Source: an uncultured Eubacteriales bacterium
GTDB lineage: Bacteria > Bacillota > Clostridia > Christensenellales > CAG-314
Direction: 5' to 3'
Assembly: GCA_900544545.1 (NCBI GenBank)
Contig: UQVY01000001.1
Span: forward strand, 186,001-250,000
Length of the DNA stretch: 64,000 bases
How positions within the stretch are numbered: the stretch's first letter is position 1; each line of letters begins with the position of its first letter. A model generated the notes under the pieces. That model had not been told where the DNA came from, did not search any database, and saw only the letters and a program-made list of their open reading frames with translations. Below are positions 18,069-28,202 of this stretch, piece after piece. A program made the translations under genes and the position numbers.

Positions 18069-18404
18069 TTAGTTTTCTTTAAGGCATCTTTCCGCGGCGT
18101 AGAGCAGAATTTCGTTGAAGGAATCGTCCTTGAGAAGATAAAAGACGGTTTTCCCCTGTCGTTTCGAAAGGATTATTCCGCGGTCCTTGAGCGTGCGGAG
18201 CTGATGGGAAAGCGTGGTCTGATTCATTCCGAGAACCTCGGCGAGGTCGTTTACGCAGACCTCCGAAACCGAAAGAGCCGAGAGTATCCTGAGCCGCGTG
18301 GAATCGGAAAAAACGTCGAAAAAATCGGCGAGTTTACAGGCGGTAGCCGTATCGGGAAGATAGTATTCTATTTCGTCGCGTGTTTTCGTGTCGAGAAGCT
18401 GCAT
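18069..18404 (-). CDS. ArsR-family winged-helix transcriptional regulator
   Basis: Small dimeric DNA-binding regulator. The winged-helix core spans about residues 28-98, with the recognition helix in NQTTLSHQLRTLKDRGII and a wing ending in VFYLL. The alpha-3 region reads VSEVCVNDLAEV: the position matches the ELCVCDL metal site of ArsR/CadC, but only one Cys is present, so a classical metal site is not complete. Length 111. It sits upstream of, and reads into, the M1 peptidase gene, and is divergent from a small cysteine-rich gene. The ligand is unknown. Confidence 0.88.
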   Translation of the reverse strand: MQLLDTKTRDEIEYYLPDTATACKLADFFDVFSDSTRLRILSALSVSEVCVNDLAEVLGMNQTTLSHQLRTLKDRGIILSKRQGKTVFYLLKDDSFNEILLYAAERCLKEN

Positions 18405-18470
18405 TGTCCTTTCTCCTTATGTAATTTAGCGGTGGCTTGCGGTTTTTACGGGAAAATTATAACATTTGTA

Positions 18471-18498
18471 ACGCCGCGGGATTTTGACGCATATTGTA
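18471..18498 (+). promoter_or_regulatory. Sigma-K-like promoter of the 74-residue Cys-rich peptide gene
   Basis: AC at 18471-18472, a 17-base spacer, and CATATTGTA at 18490-18498, matching the mother-cell sigma-K pattern AC-N16/17-CATAnnnTA. The -10 starts 43 bases before the ATG. The same geometry occurs before the gene at 22563. Confidence 0.5.
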
Positions 18499-18532
18499 TT
18501 ATAAAAAAGATTTTTGACGGAGGCTGCAAAGT

Positions 18533-18757
18533 ATGCGCATATCTTCAAATCTGTTATATTTACTGCTGCTTTACGCGGTTCTCGATAAAAACAACCGTCT
18601 TTCGGTTACTACGGGATTGCTGATTGCGGGCGGAATAATGCTCTTCGGACTTTATTGCTGCAATCCGTTTTTCTTCTGCGGCGGTCAGAGCGGCAGAGCA
18701 TGTCCCGGCAGGCAGCAGTCGGTCAATAATCCGTTCATCCTGACCAACGGACTTTAA
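18533..18757 (+). CDS. Small cysteine-containing membrane peptide, possibly sporulation-linked
   Basis: A 74-residue product with a hydrophobic N-terminal segment (about 6-16), a second from about 26 to 41, then a run rich in Cys, Phe and Gly (YCCNPFFFCGG) and a polar C terminus. I do not recognise the family. A strong ACGGAGG ribosome binding site precedes the ATG. A sigma-K-like promoter suggests mother-cell expression during sporulation. It resembles in composition, not in clear alignment, the peptide at 22563. A coat-associated or mother-cell membrane peptide is a guess. Confidence 0.65.
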   Translation: MRISSNLLYLLLLYAVLDKNNRLSVTTGLLIAGGIMLFGLYCCNPFFFCGGQSGRACPGRQQSVNNPFILTNGL

Positions 18758-18870
18758 CTCTTATTCGCGTGCCGTATCCGTTTTACGCGAAGTTCTTCGT
18801 CCGAAAAGACGCGTTGCCGCGCCGAATTCCGCAACGGATAAAATCTCCCTCATATTTATACTCAAAAGAC

Positions 18871-18899
18871 TTGACATTACGGCTGAAAAGCTGTATAAT
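18871..18899 (+). promoter_or_regulatory. Sigma-A promoter of pyrG
   Basis: TTGACA at 18871-18876 and TATAAT at 18894-18899, spacer 17. It leaves a leader of about 140 bases before the pyrG ATG. The stretch from 18758 to 18870 shows nothing recognisable. Confidence 0.92.
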
Positions 18900-18912
18900 C
18901 AAAAACGTGTTT

Positions 18913-18993
18913 CGGAGCGGCTCCGCGGTCGCTTCGTTAAACCCGTAAACTATACGGAGATGTAAAAAAAAACCCCTTTCGGGGCTTGGTTTT
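18913..18993 (+). promoter_or_regulatory. pyrG leader with hairpins, candidate attenuator
   Basis: The leader holds a short hairpin CGGAG-CGG-CTCCG (18913-18925). Further on comes a nine-A run, CCCC-TTTC-GGGG (18973-18984) and a broken T-tract (18990-18993), which resembles a weak terminator. The B. subtilis pyrG leader uses CTP-sensitive attenuation that starts with GGG in the transcript; that initial G-run is not seen here. Confidence 0.35.
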
Positions 18994-19047
18994 GCGTCTC
19001 TGTTTTTATTTTTGCGATTTATTATCGGATGAGGAGAGTAGTATTCA

Positions 19048-20658
19048 ATGAAATACGTTTTTGTTACGGGCGGAGTCGTTTCCGGCTTGGGTAAAGGAAT
19101 TACTGCGGCGTCGTTGGGCAGGCTTCTTAAAGCGAGGGGTTATAAGATTATTTCCCAGAAACTCGACCCTTATATCAACGTCGATCCGGGTACGATGAGT
19201 CCGTACGAACACGGCGAAGTTTTCGTTACCGACGACGGAACCGAAACAGATCTGGATCTCGGTCACTACGAGAGATTTATAGACGAGAATCTCAACAAGT
19301 ACAGCAACCTTACGACGGGTAAGGTCTACGATAACGTTTTAAGGAAGGAGCGCGAAGGAGAGTATCTCGGAAGAACCGTTCAGGTCATTCCGCATATCAC
19401 GAACGAAATCAAGAGTTTCGTTTATCAGGTCGGACAGATTGCCGACGCCGACGTAATCATAACCGAGATCGGGGGTACGACCGGAGATATAGAGAGTCTT
19501 CCGTTTATCGAAGCGATAAAGCAGGTAGCTCACGACGTAGGCAGACAGAATTGTCTTTTCATTCACGTTACGCTCGTTCCCTATCTTCACAGTTCCGAGG
19601 AACATAAGTCCAAGCCGACTCAGCATTCGGTCAAGGAGCTTAATTCTCTGGGTATCTTCCCCGATATTATCGTAACGAGAAGCGACCGTCCCATAGAGTC
19701 GTATATAAAGGATAAAATCGCGCAGTTCTGTTACGTTGACAGGAGATGCGTTATCGAAAACAGGAACGTCGAGCTGCTCTACGAAGCTCCGGTTATGCTG
19801 GAAAGCGAGGACTTCTCTCTTATTGCCTGCGAAAAGCTCGGACTCGATCCGAGAACCATCGACCTTTCGGGCTGGAACGGAATGCTCGAAAAAGCAAAAA
19901 GAAGAGAAGGCTCGGTCAGAATCGCTCTCGTCGGAAAGTACGTCAAGCTTCACGACGCCTATCTTTCCGTAGCCGAAGCTCTGAGACACGCGGGTATCGA
20001 AAACGGCGTTTACGTCTGTATAGACTGGATTCAGAGCGAAGAGCTTAACGAAGAAAACGTTGCGAAAAAGCTCGGTCGGGCGGACGGAATAATCGTCCCG
20101 GGCGGTTTCGGAAACAGAGGCGTGGAGGGTATGATAACGGCTGCGAATTACGCGAGAGAAAACAACGTTCCTTATCTCGGAATATGCCTCGGTATGCAGG
20201 TAGCAGCCATAGAATTCGCAAGGAACAGGCTCGGATACGCGGACGCACATTCAAGCGAGTTCGTTCCGGATACTCCTCATGCCGTTATCGACCTTATGAA
20301 AGACCAGAAGGACGTGCGTATAGGCGGAACGATGAGACTCGGGGCTTATCCCTGCGACGTAAAGGAAGATACGCTTCTTTACGAATGCTATAAAGAGAAG
20401 TATATTTCCGAGCGCCATCGTCATCGCTGGGAATTCAACAACCTCTATCGCGCGGGCTACGAAGAAAAGGGCGCGGTTATCAGCGGCACGAGTATGGACG
20501 GAGCTTTGGTGGAGGCATTCGAGGTTCCCGAAAACGACTTCTATATCGGCGTTCAGTTCCATCCCGAATTCAAGAGCCGTCCCAATCGTCCTCATCCGCT
20601 TTTCTGCGGCTTCATAAAGGCTTCGGTCGGCAACAGAGATAAAAAAGAGAATAAATAA
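19048..20658 (+). CDS. pyrG: CTP synthase (glutamine-hydrolysing)
   Basis: Makes CTP from UTP, ATP and glutamine, the last step of pyrimidine nucleotide synthesis. The N-terminal synthase domain (about 1-265) opens with VFVTGGVVSGLGKG and contains DPYINVDPGTMSP. The C-terminal class I glutamine amidotransferase domain has the nucleophile Cys in GICLGMQ and the His/Glu pair in FHPEFKSRP. Length 536 is typical. The gene is monocistronic: it has its own promoter and leader, and a different promoter type follows it. Confidence 0.98.
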   Translation: MKYVFVTGGVVSGLGKGITAASLGRLLKARGYKIISQKLDPYINVDPGTMSPYEHGEVFVTDDGTETDLDLGHYERFIDENLNKYSNLTTGKVYDNVLRKEREGEYLGRTVQVIPHITNEIKSFVYQVGQIADADVIITEIGGTTGDIESLPFIEAIKQVAHDVGRQNCLFIHVTLVPYLHSSEEHKSKPTQHSVKELNSLGIFPDIIVTRSDRPIESYIKDKIAQFCYVDRRCVIENRNVELLYEAPVMLESEDFSLIACEKLGLDPRTIDLSGWNGMLEKAKRREGSVRIALVGKYVKLHDAYLSVAEALRHAGIENGVYVCIDWIQSEELNEENVAKKLGRADGIIVPGGFGNRGVEGMITAANYARENNVPYLGICLGMQVAAIEFARNRLGYADAHSSEFVPDTPHAVIDLMKDQKDVRIGGTMRLGAYPCDVKEDTLLYECYKEKYISERHRHRWEFNNLYRAGYEEKGAVISGTSMDGALVEAFEVPENDFYIGVQFHPEFKSRPNRPHPLFCGFIKASVGNRDKKENK

Positions 20659-20669
20659 CCTACGGTCGG

Positions 20670-20697
20670 ACATTTATTTCCGCCTCCGCATATAATT
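20670..20697 (+). promoter_or_regulatory. Possible sigma-K/sigma-E-like promoter
   Basis: AC at 20670-20671, 17 bases, then CATATAATT at 20689-20697. It matches CATAnnnTA in all but the last base and lies 47 bases before the ATG at 20744. Confidence 0.35.
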
Positions 20698-20743
20698 AAA
20701 CAGGATTGATTGATAATCGTTTTTCTTCGGGAGGTAGATATAA

Positions 20744-21343
20744 ATGAGTCTTATTACCGATTGCACGGATAACACGAAAAAGATATGCGTTCAGGTCAAG
20801 AGGGTTTTCGACGCCTGCCGAAAGCAGCTTTCGCTGACCGATCAGACCGTTATCGTAAATAACGTAAGTCCCGCCGCGCCCGTTCTGCCTTTGACTTACG
20901 TAGGGGCGAAAAGCTCTTCCGCGAGAGCGACTTTATCGGGCGTTACGGTAACTCCGCTCGAATGCGGGACGACCGCAAGATACAAGGGCGACGCGATTAT
21001 TCCGCTTACCGTAACTTACAGGGATTCGGCGGGCGTTACGGGGACTGGGACGTCGAGCCTTACCGTTCCTTTCGATATAGCCTTGACGCTGCCGCAGAAT
21101 TCGATTATGCCTTATTCAGTCGAAGCCGTGGTTTCCGCTCAAAGCTCCATAGGGACTTACACGGGCAGCGACGTCGGAGGGTATAATTTCGTAATCGACT
21201 GTTGCGTTCTTCTCATAATAAAGGTGGTTATGGAGGCGGAGATACTTATTCCCGCTTACGGATACGCGGTTATTCCCGAATGCAGCGATTTCGGCGACAG
21301 AGTCTGCGACCTTTTCTTTTCTCAGCCGGTCTTTCCCGACTGA
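20744..21343 (+). CDS. Unknown protein, possibly spore-surface-associated
   Basis: A 199-residue product. The N terminus has three Cys in a C-x9-C-x8-C pattern (residues 6-24: LITDCTDNTKKIC..DAC). A Thr/Val/Ser-rich middle (about 35-150) looks like beta strands, and further Cys occur at about 153-154, 177 and 184. There is no signal peptide and no clear transmembrane segment, although VLLIIKVVM is hydrophobic. The Cys-containing N-terminal motif recalls clostridial coat-type proteins, but I cannot name the family. It has an AGGTAGAT site, a possible sporulation promoter and its own terminator. Confidence 0.7.
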   Translation: MSLITDCTDNTKKICVQVKRVFDACRKQLSLTDQTVIVNNVSPAAPVLPLTYVGAKSSSARATLSGVTVTPLECGTTARYKGDAIIPLTVTYRDSAGVTGTGTSSLTVPFDIALTLPQNSIMPYSVEAVVSAQSSIGTYTGSDVGGYNFVIDCCVLLIIKVVMEAEILIPAYGYAVIPECSDFGDRVCDLFFSQPVFPD

Positions 21344-21360
21344 TTTTCCTTTCGGCTCGG

Positions 21361-21387
21361 AGAGTCCGCAAATGCGGACTCTTTTTT
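21361..21387 (+). terminator. Intrinsic terminator
   Basis: A perfect 10-bp stem (AGAGTCCGCA / TGCGGACTCT) is followed by a T-run. It ends the gene at 20744. Confidence 0.93.
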
Positions 21388-21426
21388 CGTGGGTTTTAAT
21401 GTATTTGAAAATGATTTGGAAAAGCT

Positions 21427-21455
21427 TGACACGCCCGAGAGATCAAGTTATAATA
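21427..21455 (+). promoter_or_regulatory. Sigma-A promoter of the lipoprotein gene
   Basis: TTGACA at 21427-21432, TATAAT at 21450-21455, spacer 17. Confidence 0.92.
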
Positions 21456-21520
21456 CAATAAACCGAAGATTAAATATTTTCGGTATTGATTGAATCTATA
21501 TTATAAAAAGGAGGCGTATT

Positions 21521-22045
21521 ATGAAAAAACTTCTTGCATTGCTGCTTACGGTATCCGTTCTGTGCGTTTTTTCGGGCTGTGTTCTGAAGCTTTCCATGCC
21601 CGAAGATACCGACCTCGCTTTTTGGCTCACTTATGAAGTAAAACAGGGAGATTTCGAAGGATACAACGTCGAGCCGTATACGGTGGGCGGTCAGCGTTAT
21701 TATCCCGCAAAATACGAGCCTGTTACGGACGTAGCGGAGGGAGTGGGCGTTGCTCCCGAAATCTGCGTTATCTACGAAGTAACTTCCTATCCCGATTATT
21801 CGGATAAAACCAAGTGCGTAACCTATATAAGCGTTACCGATCCCGAAGTAAGAGTCTACGGACTTACGATTAACTCGACCGAAGATGAATTCAGACGCGT
21901 TATGGAGGAGAAGGGCTTTTCCGTGAGCTATCCGGCGTCTACGTTTATGGAAGCCGTCCGCGGAAATGAAACGGTTTCGTTCACTCCGGGGAAAAGGATT
22001 ATCGCGAAGGTCGGAATTACCAACCGATACGGCATCAAATACTGA
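21521..22045 (+). CDS. Predicted lipoprotein of unknown function
   Basis: A 174-residue product with a type II signal peptide: MKKLLALLL core and lipobox VFSGC, cleaved before Cys20. The rest is soluble and predicted to be mainly beta strand, with a Tyr/Val-rich segment around 75-110. I do not recognise the family. It has its own consensus promoter, an AAAGGAGG ribosome binding site and a terminator. It is probably anchored on the outer face of the membrane. Confidence 0.8.
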   Translation: MKKLLALLLTVSVLCVFSGCVLKLSMPEDTDLAFWLTYEVKQGDFEGYNVEPYTVGGQRYYPAKYEPVTDVAEGVGVAPEICVIYEVTSYPDYSDKTKCVTYISVTDPEVRVYGLTINSTEDEFRRVMEEKGFSVSYPASTFMEAVRGNETVSFTPGKRIIAKVGITNRYGIKY

Positions 22046-22100
22046 AAAGAACTTGTAATTTACGGAAAACAAATCGCTTCGTAAACGTAACAGAATAAAA

Positions 22101-22126
22101 GGCTCGCTCAGAGGCGGGCTTTTTTT
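22101..22126 (+). terminator. Intrinsic terminator after the lipoprotein gene
   Basis: GGCTCGC / GCGGGCT stem with a TCAGAG loop and a T-run that ends on the base before an in-frame ATG of spoIIID. Confidence 0.85.
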
Positions 22127-22128
22127 AT

Positions 22129-22157
22129 GAATAACCGAGAGCCGTCCGACATACTAT
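22129..22157 (+). promoter_or_regulatory. Possible sigma-E-like promoter of spoIIID
   Basis: GAATAAC at 22129-22135, a 14-base spacer and CATACTAT at 22150-22157 fit the sigma-E pattern KMATATT-N14-CATACANT with three mismatches in total. In B. subtilis spoIIID is sigma-E dependent. If real, transcription would begin at about the ATG at 22163. Confidence 0.35.
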
Positions 22158-22162
22158 ACGGT

Positions 22163-22426
22163 ATGGAAGAAGCAATCTATAAACGAGTTATTCTTGAAGC
22201 GGAATATATCCTCGAAAACAAATCTACGCTTCGCGCAACCGCAAAAGAAATGGGAATCTGTAAATCTACGGTACATAAGGACCTTACCGTGCGTCTGCCC
22301 GAATACGACGGTTTTCTTGCCGAGGAGGTCAGGAAGCTTCTGGATTTCAATCTGTCCGTGCGTCATATAAGGGGCGGAGAGGCGAGAAGAAAGCATTCCG
22401 CCGCATTTTCGGGGAATACGGATTAA
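22163..22426 (+). CDS. spoIIID: Sporulation transcriptional regulator SpoIIID
   Basis: Small mother-cell DNA-binding regulator that acts between the sigma-E and sigma-K stages of sporulation. The helix-turn-helix segment ATAKEMGICKSTVHKDLT and the following basic helix (LDFNLSVRHIRGGEA) match SpoIIID closely. From the ATG at 22163 the product is 87 residues and begins like known SpoIIID. An in-frame ATG at 22127 would add 12 residues but sits against a terminator T-run. Neither start has a good ribosome binding site. The gene stands alone, downstream of a lipoprotein gene. Confidence 0.93.
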   Translation: MEEAIYKRVILEAEYILENKSTLRATAKEMGICKSTVHKDLTVRLPEYDGFLAEEVRKLLDFNLSVRHIRGGEARRKHSAAFSGNTD

Positions 22427-22500
22427 AGGCGGATACGAATTAAAAGCGGACGCGGATTTCCGTAAGCGGAAGCCGATTTGCCGAGGCCGAATCGTAAGTA

Positions 22501-22528
22501 ACACTTTTTTCTGCGGTATCATAGAGTA
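22501..22528 (+). promoter_or_regulatory. Sigma-K-like promoter of the 67-residue Cys-rich peptide gene
   Basis: AC at 22501-22502, 17 bases, then CATAGAGTA at 22520-22528. The -10 starts 43 bases before the ATG, exactly as for the gene at 18533. Confidence 0.5.
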
Positions 22529-22562
22529 TTGTAGAAGGGGGTTATCCCCTGAGGAGGTGCTT

Positions 22563-22766
22563 ATGTTCAACTTCAACAACGGTCCCGGTTCGGAAGGAAA
22601 GTGTAACTGTACCTGGATGATTCTGCTTATTCTGTTTATCGTTTTCTGCGGTTGCGGAAAGTGCGGCGATAAGCAGTTTACGCTGTGCATCAATCCCTGT
22701 TCTCTCGCGCCGATCCTTGCGCTTGCATTCTGCTGCGGCGGTATAGGAATCTCCAAGGGCTGCTGA
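22563..22766 (+). CDS. Small cysteine-rich membrane peptide, possibly sporulation-linked
   Basis: A 67-residue product with ten Cys. A polar Asn/Gly start with CNC is followed by a hydrophobic segment (about 18-29), then C-G-C-G-K-C-G, a CxxxxC pair, a second hydrophobic segment and a CCGG...C end. I do not recognise the family. The ATG at 22563 follows a strong GAGGAGG at five bases; a GTG two codons upstream would overlap this site. A sigma-K-like promoter lies upstream and a terminator downstream. Disulfide cross-linking in the coat is a guess based on composition. Confidence 0.7.
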   Translation: MFNFNNGPGSEGKCNCTWMILLILFIVFCGCGKCGDKQFTLCINPCSLAPILALAFCCGGIGISKGC

Positions 22767-22836
22767 CGATACTGCGGAGCGGGCGACCGCAGACCGAGCG
22801 TCGGGCTTAAGCCGTACGTAAGAAATACCCAAAGAA

Positions 22837-22869
22837 AAACGGCCGGATGGATTTCCGGTCGTTTGATTT
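22837..22869. terminator. Intrinsic terminator
   Basis: A 10-bp stem (AAACGGCCGG / CCGGTCGTTT, one G-T pair) is followed by a T-rich stretch. It serves the Cys-rich peptide gene. It could also end the convergent gene, since the A-run before it is a T-run on the minus strand. Confidence 0.75.
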
Positions 22870-22970
22870 TTATCCGATAAGTTTTGATTTCCGTTTTCTG
22901 AAAGGGAATGCGTTTTCCGTCGGAGGCTTCGATTCCGCGCAAAGCGGAAAACCTTCCGTAAGAGCCGGAG

Positions 22971-23657
22971 TTATGCTTTTCTTACGCTTGCGTCGAAGCC
23001 GTAATTCCGAAGCAATCCGGCGTATTTTCCGAGCTTTTCCGACGACGGTGCGTGAAAAGACTTTCCCGAAAGCAATTCTCCGTTGTCCGTAACCGCCTGA
23101 AGAAAGTATTTGCCTTTGCCGCCCAGCCATTTTCCGATTGCGTCGAAATCGCTTTCCTCGTGAAGCTCCTCGGTTACGGTCGTTCTGAATTCGAACTCGA
23201 TTCCGGAATTTCGGATAATCCGTGCGGTTAGGGCGATTTTGTCGGTATCGACCGCGCAGCCAGCCGTAAGGGAGTATTTTTCGGGAGAATTTTTGATATC
23301 GGTCGCGACGTAATCGAGAAGATTGTCGTCGATAAGAGCCTTTATCGCGGAGGGAGAGGCCCCGTTCGTATCGAGTTTTGTCTGAAGTCCCAGGGCTTTG
23401 ATTTTGCGGAGAAAATCGGGAAGGTCCGCGTTGAGAGTAGGCTCTCCGCCCGTAACGCATACGCCGTCGAGGAGTTTTCTGCGCTCGGAAAGGTAATCGA
23501 GAACGTCCTTTTCGGACAAGGAAGGAGCGCTTTTATCGACGAGAGAGGAGTTATAGCAGAAAGGACAGCGAAAACTGCAGCCGCCTGTAAAAACGATGCA
23601 GGCGGTTCTGCCGGGGAAGTCCAGAAGAGTCAGTTTTTGAAGTCCGTAAATATCCAT
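22971..23657 (-). CDS. Anaerobic ribonucleoside-triphosphate reductase activating protein (radical SAM)
   Basis: Radical SAM protein that installs the glycyl radical on the anaerobic class III ribonucleotide reductase. The cluster motif CSFRCPFC near residues 27-34, the N-terminal LTLLDFPGR and the GGEPTL motif are typical of the longer NrdG2-type activases. Length 228. No nrdD lies within the window, so the partner must be elsewhere. It is convergent with the Cys-rich peptide gene. Confidence 0.88.
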   Translation of the reverse strand: MDIYGLQKLTLLDFPGRTACIVFTGGCSFRCPFCYNSSLVDKSAPSLSEKDVLDYLSERRKLLDGVCVTGGEPTLNADLPDFLRKIKALGLQTKLDTNGASPSAIKALIDDNLLDYVATDIKNSPEKYSLTAGCAVDTDKIALTARIIRNSGIEFEFRTTVTEELHEESDFDAIGKWLGGKGKYFLQAVTDNGELLSGKSFHAPSSEKLGKYAGLLRNYGFDASVRKA

Positions 23658-23895
23658 TTTTTCCGTCCGTTCCGAACCGAAGATTCTTCGGCTCGTTTTT
23701 TGTTTTTGCGGAAAACGGTTTTCCGTTCTCCTCAGTCCTGAATTATATCCTATTCCGTCGTTTTTTTCAAGCGTTTTAAGCCGCGGACGATAGTTTTGAC
23801 GGGCTTTTCCCGCGGAGAACGAGAAAGTCTCGGTTTTTGCGCGGTCGTTCCGCGAGGAAAAGGAATAAAGCTCCGTAAAGTTCCGTTTTTTACGC
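23658..23895. other. Gene-free stretch between divergent genes
   Basis: This is the first part of the 347-base gap before aroF. It is rich in T- and A-runs. I see no gene, repeat or RNA. The upstream signals of the minus-strand activase gene should lie here, but no convincing -35/-10 pair was identified. Confidence 0.5.
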
Positions 23896-23925
23896 TTGAC
23901 TAAAAGGAAGGATATGTGTTATACT
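23896..23925 (+). promoter_or_regulatory. Sigma-A promoter of DAHP synthase
   Basis: TTGACT at 23896-23901 and TATACT at 23920-23925, spacer 18. Confidence 0.8.
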
Positions 23926-24004
23926 AAGGCTTAGCGGACGGAATCCGCTTGTCGGGCGGCTTTCGGCGCGTCCGGTAATTTTTCCCAAAGAAGATCGGTG
24001 AGTT

Positions 24005-25006
24005 ATGTTTGAAAGGGTAAAAAAGGTTATTACCGCGGAGGAAGTCAAAAAACTGCTTCCGGTCGGCGAAAAGATTGCGTCGGTCAAGGCGGATAACGAC
24101 GAAACGCTGAGAAATCTGGTTTCGGGCAAGGATAAGAGATTCCTTTTGGTATGCGGTCCGTGCTCCGCGGATAACGAAGACGCGGTTGCCGAGTATTGCG
24201 TAAAGCTCAAAGCGTTGAGCGACAGATACGACGACAGACTCGTCATTGTGCCGCGCGTTTTTACCGCAAAGCCGAGAACGAACGGCGAAGGTTATCTCGG
24301 AATGATGTATCAGCCCGAAGGCGTTTCCGTAGACGTTGACGAAGGCGTCCGCAGAAGCCGCGGAATGATGCTCAGAATCATAGAAGAAACGGGGCTTCCG
24401 ATTTCCGACGAGCTTCTTTATCCCGAGTATTACGACTATAACGACGACCTCGTGAGTTATTATTTCATAGGCGCGAGAAGCAGCGAAAATCCGGAGCACA
24501 GAAACGTCGGAAGCGGTCTCGGAGTCGCCGTCGGCGTCAAAAACAGCACTGGCGGAAACCTTATGTCGCTTGCGGGTTCGGTTTATTCGGTAAATACGCC
24601 CAAGGAGTTCCTCCTGAAGGGCGAGCAGGTCAGGACGGAGGGCAATCCCTACGCTCACGCGGTATTCCGCGGATTCGTGGACGAAAGCGGCGTCTTTTAT
24701 CCGAATTACAGCGACAACAGCCTCAGGACTTATCTTATGCTCTGCGAAAATTACGGCGTAATCAACAGATTCGTTATGGTCGACTGTTCTCACGCGAACA
24801 GCTCGAAGCAGACAATCAAGCAGATAAAAACGGCTCGGAGCATTATCCGCGAGAGGAATAAAGTCATAGGAAGTCTTATGCTCGAGAGTTATCTTTTCGA
24901 AGGCCGCTCGGATTCGGGCGAATACGGAGTCAGCCGTACCGATAACTGCATAGGTTTCGAAGACACGGAAAGTCTCGTCAAGGATCTTTACGATTCTTTG
25001 GGATAA
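24005..25006 (+). CDS. aroF: 3-deoxy-7-phosphoheptulonate synthase (class I, AroFGH type)
   Basis: Condenses phosphoenolpyruvate and erythrose 4-phosphate, the entry step of aromatic amino acid synthesis. Motifs of the type I-alpha family are present: LLVCGPCSADN (metal-binding Cys), PRVFTAKPRTNGEGYLG, GARSSENPEHR and the C-terminal VDCSHANSSKQ. Length 333. There is no fused chorismate mutase or regulatory ACT domain. It is monocistronic, with its own promoter and terminator. The letter F, G or H cannot be assigned from sequence alone. Confidence 0.92.
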   Translation: MFERVKKVITAEEVKKLLPVGEKIASVKADNDETLRNLVSGKDKRFLLVCGPCSADNEDAVAEYCVKLKALSDRYDDRLVIVPRVFTAKPRTNGEGYLGMMYQPEGVSVDVDEGVRRSRGMMLRIIEETGLPISDELLYPEYYDYNDDLVSYYFIGARSSENPEHRNVGSGLGVAVGVKNSTGGNLMSLAGSVYSVNTPKEFLLKGEQVRTEGNPYAHAVFRGFVDESGVFYPNYSDNSLRTYLMLCENYGVINRFVMVDCSHANSSKQTIKQIKTARSIIRERNKVIGSLMLESYLFEGRSDSGEYGVSRTDNCIGFEDTESLVKDLYDSLG

Positions 25007-25056
25007 GGTTTTTGCGTGTCCGCAGAGTTCTGTCGGCGGTTTTTGATTTGTTTCGG

Positions 25057-25087
25057 ACGGAAGGGAAGAAGCTTTCTCTTCCGTTTT
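25057..25087 (+). terminator. Intrinsic terminator after DAHP synthase
   Basis: ACGGAAG pairs with CTTCCGT around an internal AGAAGCTTTCT that can extend the stem, followed by TTTT. Confidence 0.7.
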
Positions 25088-25202
25088 CGTTTGCGTGCGT
25101 TTTAAAGTCTTCGGGTTTTAACCTCAAAAGTAAACGACGAATCCGAGGAATAACGAAAAAACGAAAAAGTCGCCGGAAACTCGTAAAACCGACGGAAAAC
25201 GC

Positions 25203-25231
25203 TTGTTTTTTTGCGGCGTTTGTGGTAGAAT
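25203..25231 (+). promoter_or_regulatory. Promoter of the valS leader
   Basis: TTGTTT at 25203-25208 and TAGAAT at 25226-25231, spacer 17. The first base of the T-box RNA would be near 25238. Confidence 0.7.
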
Positions 25232-25235
25232 AATC

Positions 25236-25505
25236 CGAAAGGCGCAGAAAAACGGAGGTTTTCGGAAGAACGAAGTTTTTCGGAATGCGGGAGGAGTAGG
25301 TTTACGGAGTCGTTCAGAGAGCCGTCGGTCGGTGTGAGACGGTCGCGAAGGAACCGAAGGTTGCCCGTTGAGCCGTCCTTGCTCTTTTGTGAGGAACGGA
25401 TTGGCACCCGTCAGTTGTCGGAAACGAGTGCGGGCTTTTTGCCCGAAATCAGGTGGTACCGCGGATTGTCGTAATTCGTCCTGTAAGACGATTACGGCTT
25501 TTTTT
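25236..25505 (+). promoter_or_regulatory. T-box riboswitch controlling valS
   Basis: tRNA-sensing leader of an aminoacyl-tRNA synthetase gene. The T-box sequence AGGTGGTACCGCGG is at 25451-25464 and would pair with the NCCA end of uncharged tRNA. A terminator hairpin (25469-25496, one bulge) is followed by seven T. Stem I features are recognisable: GGAGTAGG and a GGTGTGAG loop flanked by complementary arms. GTT at 25360-25362, before GCCCGTTGAG, is in the right place for a Val specifier codon; this assignment is an inference. Uncharged tRNA-Val should allow read-through into valS. Confidence 0.93.
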
Positions 25506-25531
25506 ATACAAAAACAACGGAGAGTAAGAAA

Positions 25532-28156
<2,625 letters not shown>

Positions 28157-28165
28157 CCTTCCGAA

Positions 28166-28198
28166 TCCGTCCGCATTTTTTGCGGGCGGAGCCTTTTT
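28166..28198 (+). terminator. Intrinsic terminator after valS, overlapping the addA ribosome binding site
   Basis: A 10-bp stem TCCGTCCGCA / TGCGGGCGGA with a five-T loop, then GCC and a T-run. The 3' arm carries the GGAG nearest to the addA ATG. Confidence 0.85.
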
Positions 28199-28202
28199 GA
28201 TT

